In this document: positions 59,717 through 64,000 of the stretch, in pieces
Layout: each line of letters opens with the position of its first letter
Numbering within the stretch: the first letter of the stretch is position 1
Origin: Vibrio sinus
GTDB taxonomy: Bacteria; Pseudomonadota; Gammaproteobacteria; Enterobacterales; Vibrionaceae
Reading direction: 5' to 3'
NCBI RefSeq assembly: GCF_023634645.1
Contig: NZ_JAMKMR010000020.1
Span: forward strand, 25,037-89,036
DNA: 64,000 bases
Program-made: the position numbers and the translations under genes
Notes under the pieces: model-generated
What the model saw: the letters and a program-made list of their open reading frames with translations, nothing else
Told to the model about the DNA's origin: nothing
Databases searched by the model: none

Positions 59717-60892
59717 TCACAAATTGAAGTTTTTGTTTACGAAGTCCCACAATTCAATAGCAAGAACCTGATGAGTTTCGTTACTTGGGTGCTTCAGGTT
59801 ATAGAACAGAAATCCATTACAACTACGAATGGGTAGCGTCTTGCTGTAGGGTTCTTTGTAGCAAGGCTCAGAGACATTAGGAAATGAAAATGTCTCACCC
59901 GTAGAGGTGACATACTGTTTATTATCAACTATTTCATTAAGGAGCGGTAGTGGATTAAAAAACTTAGTCTTAGCTTGAGTATTAAGTTTCACGGCCAGCC
60001 ACAAAGCACTATTGTATAAGCGAGATACACCACTGACTAAAGGCAACGCCCATTCATTCCCCACGAGCATCTGTTCAACAGCAGGTACAGTGGTAAGATC
60101 AGGCATACCAATAACCAGAATATGATTATATGGAACACCCGCATTGTGTAACATATTAATATCCTTCACTATGTTCACAATTGGGTAAGATAGGCTCTGA
60201 TCTTCAGCTTTTGAGCCCACTATTTGTGTAAGTTGTTTTAAAAATTCTTGCTGTTGAACAACATCCGCCTTAACGTTTTGTTTAATCGCTAATTTTTCAG
60301 TAATTTTTGCGATATCGTTAAACATATCGTTCCCTCCAGCCCAAAGGATAAATAGGCTTTCTTGACGATAGCTTTGTTGTAGGCCTTGCCTAGATAAGAA
60401 TAACTCGATTTGTTTACCGACACTCGGCACACAATAAACTCCGTTTTTCGGGTCCACGGCACCTGGCTCAGGGCACTGGCTGTCATTGTAAACAAAATAT
60501 GGGCTTGAAGTCATATCGTTGAGGTAATGCATACCCGTTTCGGCGCTAGCCCATGCGTAATTTATGTTCGTGCTTGAGAGTGTGGCTTTTGAACTTGGCG
60601 TCAACTCTGATTGCCCATCATCCCCTTCTTGCTGATTGAACGATTTTACAAAGTAGTTTGCCCAAGTATAACGTTGACCATCTTGAGCGGGGTTAGTGAT
60701 CGCAGCTCCAACATAAGGCCCTTCAGTAGTTACCCATGTATTATTACCACTGTCACTTAGGCTATCACCGAGCACAATCACGTGTGATATAGCAGCGTAG
60801 GCAGGAACTGACGAAAAAACATATATCAGTAATGAAGTAATCCCACCAAACTGTAATAGCTTTTTCGTCCATCTAGTTTTATTGGCTTTCAT
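59717..60892 (-). CDS. GDSL/SGNH-family esterase, thermolabile-haemolysin-like
   Basis: The 391 residues begin with a signal peptide ending VPAYA. The GDSL block VIVLGDSLSDSGNNTW lies at about residue 39, WAGGNDMF is block III near residue 166, and NLKHPSNETHQ near residue 373 is block V. In typical members block V is DxxHPT; here asparagine replaces the aspartate of the triad. It may be inactive or use another acid. It resembles the secreted lecithinases of vibrios. A GGGAG box precedes the ATG. Confidence 0.82.
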   Translation of the reverse strand: MKANKTRWTKKLLQFGGITSLLIYVFSSVPAYAAISHVIVLGDSLSDSGNNTWVTTEGPYVGAAITNPAQDGQRYTWANYFVKSFNQQEGDDGQSELTPSSKATLSSTNINYAWASAETGMHYLNDMTSSPYFVYNDSQCPEPGAVDPKNGVYCVPSVGKQIELFLSRQGLQQSYRQESLFILWAGGNDMFNDIAKITEKLAIKQNVKADVVQQQEFLKQLTQIVGSKAEDQSLSYPIVNIVKDINMLHNAGVPYNHILVIGMPDLTTVPAVEQMLVGNEWALPLVSGVSRLYNSALWLAVKLNTQAKTKFFNPLPLLNEIVDNKQYVTSTGETFSFPNVSEPCYKEPYSKTLPIRSCNGFLFYNLKHPSNETHQVLAIELWDFVNKNFNL

Positions 60893-61411
60893 TCTATTTA
60901 CTCCCTATATAATCAACGGTATGCATGGAATATATAGAGTACGCATGAAAGAACAATTACCACTAGAATACGAATTCGAATATGTGACAATGCTCGTATG
61001 AAACTTTTATTTCTAACAATAACCATTTTCGAACAATATCGAAAAGTAATGATCATAATAGTGTAGCGAATAAGAGGAATTCTCGAAAAACTCAACCTTT
61101 ATCTAGCCTTGGAAAGATCAGCAGAATTATTTAGACTGAGTAACTTTGGAATATCTCATATTTTCAGCATGTTATATCTATAATGTTATTTATGTACACG
61201 CTCTTATCGGTTGCCTATTTTGCAACATAGATCATAGTTATCCACCATTGTTATCATAAATTGAACACCTTTGTATCAATCCAAGTATATATCTATTCCC
61301 TTTAGGTAGATATTGTTAATAGCTATATTTTTAATGTTAATTATAAGTATGGCGTACCATTTGATTACACGCGTAATTAGGGAGCCAAAAGTAAAAAAGG
61401 TGTTTTTGTAG
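60893..61411. promoter_or_regulatory. Divergent promoter region with operator-like palindrome
   Basis: This is a 519-bp AT-rich gap between the esterase and TetR genes. ATTAC and GTAAT flank ACGC at 61364-61377, a palindrome 35 bp ahead of the TetR start that may be its own operator. No gene could be supported. Confidence 0.3.
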
Positions 61412-62104
61412 ATGAAACCTAATAGCAAGAAAGTAGGACGACCTAGTAAAAAGGATAACGGTATTATTGTTCGATATCAGTTCATCAAAACTGGGCTAGA
61501 TCTTTTTACAAGAATGCCTTACGAAAAAGTCTCAACCCGACTGATATCTAGTAAGGTTGGATTTAGTAGCTCCCTGATTAAATATTATTTTGGCAGCAAA
61601 GAAGGATTGTATGAAGCTGTTATACAAGAATATGCCCTACCCATCTATGAAAAACTCCAAGCTCTTATCAAAGCAATTATCGAGGGTTCTTTCTTTACAA
61701 CTGGTGAGTTGCTAGAAAAACTGCTTGCCGCCCCTCTCATCCCCAATTTCGTCGTTGATGTGATGAACCTGCCTGAATCCGATTTTAGACGCAAGTTGCT
61801 AGAAAGAATTATTGGCGATATCAGTGACGACTTGTATGAATTGTTACTGAATCAACTCATCGAAAATGGTGTGATAAACCAAGCGCTCAGCGGCAGTGGA
61901 AAGCGCCCATCTTGGATTAGCTTAGTGATGTTCCCTTTAATGATTCCTACCGTAACAAGCACACCAAGTAAGGTAATGGTTTCTGACGACTTTCTAAGAA
62001 AATCATTCAGCCGAAATCTAGAATTTATGATTCAGAGTTTAGTGAAAATTGACAGTGAGCGTTTGCAGGTTAAATCACAACCGTTATTTTTACCTGTGGC
62101 ATAA
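61412..62104 (+). CDS. TetR/AcrR-family regulator
   Basis: The 230 residues have an N-terminal basic tail (KKVGRPSKKDNG) and the TetR helix-turn-helix (GLDLFTRMPYEKVSTRLISSKVGFSSSLIKYYFGSKEGLYEAVIQEY). A C-terminal ligand domain follows. It may control itself or the divergent esterase gene. The ligand is unknown. Confidence 0.85.
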   Translation: MKPNSKKVGRPSKKDNGIIVRYQFIKTGLDLFTRMPYEKVSTRLISSKVGFSSSLIKYYFGSKEGLYEAVIQEYALPIYEKLQALIKAIIEGSFFTTGELLEKLLAAPLIPNFVVDVMNLPESDFRRKLLERIIGDISDDLYELLLNQLIENGVINQALSGSGKRPSWISLVMFPLMIPTVTSTPSKVMVSDDFLRKSFSRNLEFMIQSLVKIDSERLQVKSQPLFLPVA

Positions 62105-62207
62105 CACAATAGCATGCTACTTCCAACATCTTGACTTTGTATTTGTAATTCTGGTTAGAATCTTTTAGATTGGACTGTACTATAAGTAAAAATATAAGGT
62201 TAACGTT

Positions 62208-62456
62208 ATGGCTAAATTTGAACCTATTTCAGGTATGAAGCATTCGATGGAATATAAAGGGATTAAGTGTTATGCCGCATTATTCCATTCAAAAAGCCCA
62301 GTGGGATTCGGAGTTAAAGTTCAAATTGGTATGGATGCATTGCCATACACATTAATGGACGAGTCGAATCAACCACTGATTGCTGAAAGCAAAGAAGAGG
62401 CATTACAACTTGCTCAAAAGCATTCACATGAAGCTGTTGAAGAAGTCACTGCATAA
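62208..62456 (+). CDS. Hypothetical protein, 82 aa
   Basis: This small soluble protein (MKHSMEYKGIKCYAALFHSKSPVGFGVKVQIG) has a helical acidic tail. A good AAGGTT box precedes the ATG and a strong hairpin terminator follows. No family recognised. Confidence 0.6.
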   Translation: MAKFEPISGMKHSMEYKGIKCYAALFHSKSPVGFGVKVQIGMDALPYTLMDESNQPLIAESKEEALQLAQKHSHEAVEEVTA

Positions 62457-62460
62457 AATG

Positions 62461-62492
62461 AATGTAGCTCACTCTCCTAAGTGAGCTACATT
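62461..62492. terminator. 13-bp perfect bidirectional hairpin
   Basis: AATGTAGCTCACT and complement with a six-base loop lie between convergent genes. It is followed by pyrimidine-rich sequence and probably ends both transcripts. Confidence 0.7.
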
Positions 62493-62518
62493 ACCTTTCT
62501 CCAAATTACCCTACCATT

Positions 62519-63463
62519 TTAACGATCGCCGTTTGATACCGATGCCCCTACTCTGCTTGTTCTATCTTTAGACCAATACCCAGCCAACATTGACCCAGAA
62601 ATATTGTGCCAAATAGAAAAGATTGCGGCTGGCACGGCAGATAGTGGACTGAAGAATTTAATACTCAATGCTGCAGCAAGACCAGAGTTTTGTAACCCTA
62701 CTTCAAACGAAATTGTTTTGCTCACTTTGTGGTTAAAGCCGCATAAACGGCTAACCCAGTAACCAAGCGTTAGCCCTAAACCATTATGCAAAATGACGGC
62801 GACAAAAATAATAGGGCCAACCATCTTCAGCTGGTGGGCATTTAGTGCGACGATAATCATAATGGCGAGCACTATTGCCAGCATAGAGATTAAAGGAAGA
62901 ATACTTGAGGCCCGAGCCACTGCTCTGTGGAAATAGTGGTTTAAAATTAAGCCGACAATAACGGGTAGCAGAACGATTTTTAACAAACTGTAAAACATAG
63001 CAGCCACTGGAATATGGATGGTCGCGCCGACTAGCAGATCCGTCAAAAACGGTGTCAACACAACTCCCACAATAGTGGATAAAGCGGTCATGGTGATAGA
63101 TAACGCGACGTCAGCTTTTGCCAAATAGTTCATCACATTTGAGGCTGTTCCTCCAGCGACACTTCCAACCAAAACCATGCCCAACATTAAACTTTTATCT
63201 AGACCTAGAGCAAGGCTAATTAAAAAAGCCCCAAAGGGCATGACGGTATACTGAATTATTAGGCCTAAAACGACCGCATACTTTTGTTTGAATGCATTTC
63301 TAAAATCTTCAACGGTGAGAGTCAGCCCCATCGAAAGCATGATTAGGACAAGTAACGGAACAATGAAGCTTTTATAGCCAATGAACAGTTGTGGGAAATA
63401 GTATGAGATTAACGACCCCAAAATGGCAAGTACCGGAAAGAGCCTCGTTGAGCGTGATAGCAT
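62519..63463 (-). CDS. BASS-family sodium-dependent transporter
   Basis: The 314 residues form about nine to ten membrane helices with the BASS features SMGLTLTVEDF, GSVAGGTASNVMNYLAKADVALS and FEVGLQNSGLAAALS. The family carries bile acids, pyruvate, pantothenate and other organic anions with sodium. Without functional neighbours the substrate cannot be named. Confidence 0.88.
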   Translation of the reverse strand: MLSRSTRLFPVLAILGSLISYYFPQLFIGYKSFIVPLLVLIMLSMGLTLTVEDFRNAFKQKYAVVLGLIIQYTVMPFGAFLISLALGLDKSLMLGMVLVGSVAGGTASNVMNYLAKADVALSITMTALSTIVGVVLTPFLTDLLVGATIHIPVAAMFYSLLKIVLLPVIVGLILNHYFHRAVARASSILPLISMLAIVLAIMIIVALNAHQLKMVGPIIFVAVILHNGLGLTLGYWVSRLCGFNHKVSKTISFEVGLQNSGLAAALSIKFFSPLSAVPAAIFSIWHNISGSMLAGYWSKDRTSRVGASVSNGDR

Positions 63464-63673
63464 GTAACTTCCTTTTCAAATATAAGAATTTTAAGCCCAA
63501 ACTAAATAGCATAAAGCGTCTTTCAATAGTACCTTATTGTAGTAAATCTATCATTTTGCAGTTATAGATCGTAGACCCTGTAAGCTATCACGGATTTGCA
63601 ATTATAATTCGCAATATGAATATACTTGTCTAATGTAATAAAAGGGTACCGTTCGGAAATGGATGACTGAAAA

Positions 63674-63934
63674 ATGACGACAGAAGAAACTGGCATACAC
63701 AAAACCGTTCACTACAAAGTGTACGCAAAGTATTCGCCAGAGTGGAATGGATTTAGCGTGAGCTACTCTTTCGCTAGCCCACAAGGTGACGACGGAACCT
63801 GTCAAAAATATACGGAGGAGCTAGAAAAAGACGGTCAACTCTACATATTTAAGGAAGAATCAGAGGCGTTGATAACTGGCCACAATGAAGCAGTCAATCA
63901 TATCAGCCGAGTACTGAATGACATCAGTGCCTAA
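63674..63934 (+). CDS. Hypothetical protein, 86 aa
   Basis: This small soluble acidic protein (VHYKVYAKYSPEWNGFSVSYSF; LYIFKEESEALITGHNEAVNHI) has no recognised family. The pattern of strand, strand and helix recalls that of the 82-residue protein at 62208. A small palindrome (CACCAAC/GTTGGTG) follows the stop codon at about 63945-63962. Confidence 0.5.
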   Translation: MTTEETGIHKTVHYKVYAKYSPEWNGFSVSYSFASPQGDDGTCQKYTEELEKDGQLYIFKEESEALITGHNEAVNHISRVLNDISA

Positions 63935-64000
63935 AACCCCGTTTATTACACCAACCAGTTGGTGTGTTCAAGCTGGAAACGATATTGTTATTGTCTAATA

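Noticed and set aside
60913..61095. 60-codon minus-strand ORF ahead of the esterase gene
   Set aside because: AT-rich, isoleucine/arginine-heavy and without a ribosome binding site; most likely promoter DNA.
1..64000. tRNA, rRNA or CRISPR array
   Set aside because: No tRNA-like TTCGA-type arms in context, no rRNA sequence and no regularly spaced repeats were noticed on reading both strands; a tRNA scan was not possible.

Overview
The window looks like chromosome 2 of a marine Vibrio. The evidence is a complete nap operon (napF-D-A-B-C) next to narQ-narP, DUF3319, DUF2850 and other small proteins typical of vibrios, a dif-type XerCD site beside ddl/yciH, and a CTX/VGJ-like filamentous prophage in that site. 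Species cannot be told from the sequence. Function names come from motif recognition by eye; no database search was run.

Layout. 0-8.3 kb: end of a YbbP-like ABC permease, a second peptide deformylase, a Tat-exported phospholipase C, an intergenic cluster of DnaA-box-like sites, an FAD oxidoreductase and an ArsR/Acr3 arsenite unit with two operator palindromes. 8.4-11.0 kb: a 264-bp inverted-repeat element abuts the pxpA-pxpB-pxpC 5-oxoprolinase operon. 11.2-18.3 kb: the periplasmic nitrate reductase operon and its NarQ/NarP two-component system. 18.3-24.2 kb: an unknown gene, yceJ-yceI, a YbjD-like OLD-family ATPase, a cytoplasmic-looking 5'-nucleotidase and a second copy of the 264-bp element in the opposite orientation. 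24.5-36.3 kb: a manganese-type yybP-ykoY riboswitch before alx, several housekeeping genes (tRNA deacylase, PhnA, MenI, SgrR-like, LysR, the lysine acetyltransferase Pat, a SPOR lipoprotein, Ddl) and several small ORFs.

36.3-51.4 kb: a tyrosine recombinase, DUF3319 and YciH lead to a dif-like site at 38350. A filamentous prophage fills the next 13 kb up to a second dif-like site at 51406. It has a repressor-like gene, an HUH replication protein, an ssDNA-binding protein candidate, coat proteins, Zot, its own secretin and a regulator. Between this regulator and a paralogous one lies a cargo block: a DUF2726 nuclease-like protein and a compact operon of two m5C methyltransferases around a DUF3883-type endonuclease. 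I read this as a filamentous phage carrying a restriction-modification system, probably for an asymmetric recognition site.

51.4-57.3 kb is an accessory island. It holds an ISNCY/IS1202-like transposase gene with an in-frame stop, a GNAT gene bracketed by ends of a related IS, a protein with a cytidine-deaminase-like zinc signature, small unknown genes and a RES/Xre toxin-antitoxin pair. 57.4-64 kb is more ordinary: a GAF protein with a degenerate GGDEF, a solute-binding protein, a GDSL esterase/haemolysin-like protein, a TetR regulator, a BASS transporter and two small unknown proteins. No rRNA, tRNA, CRISPR array or integron attC (VCR) array was seen.
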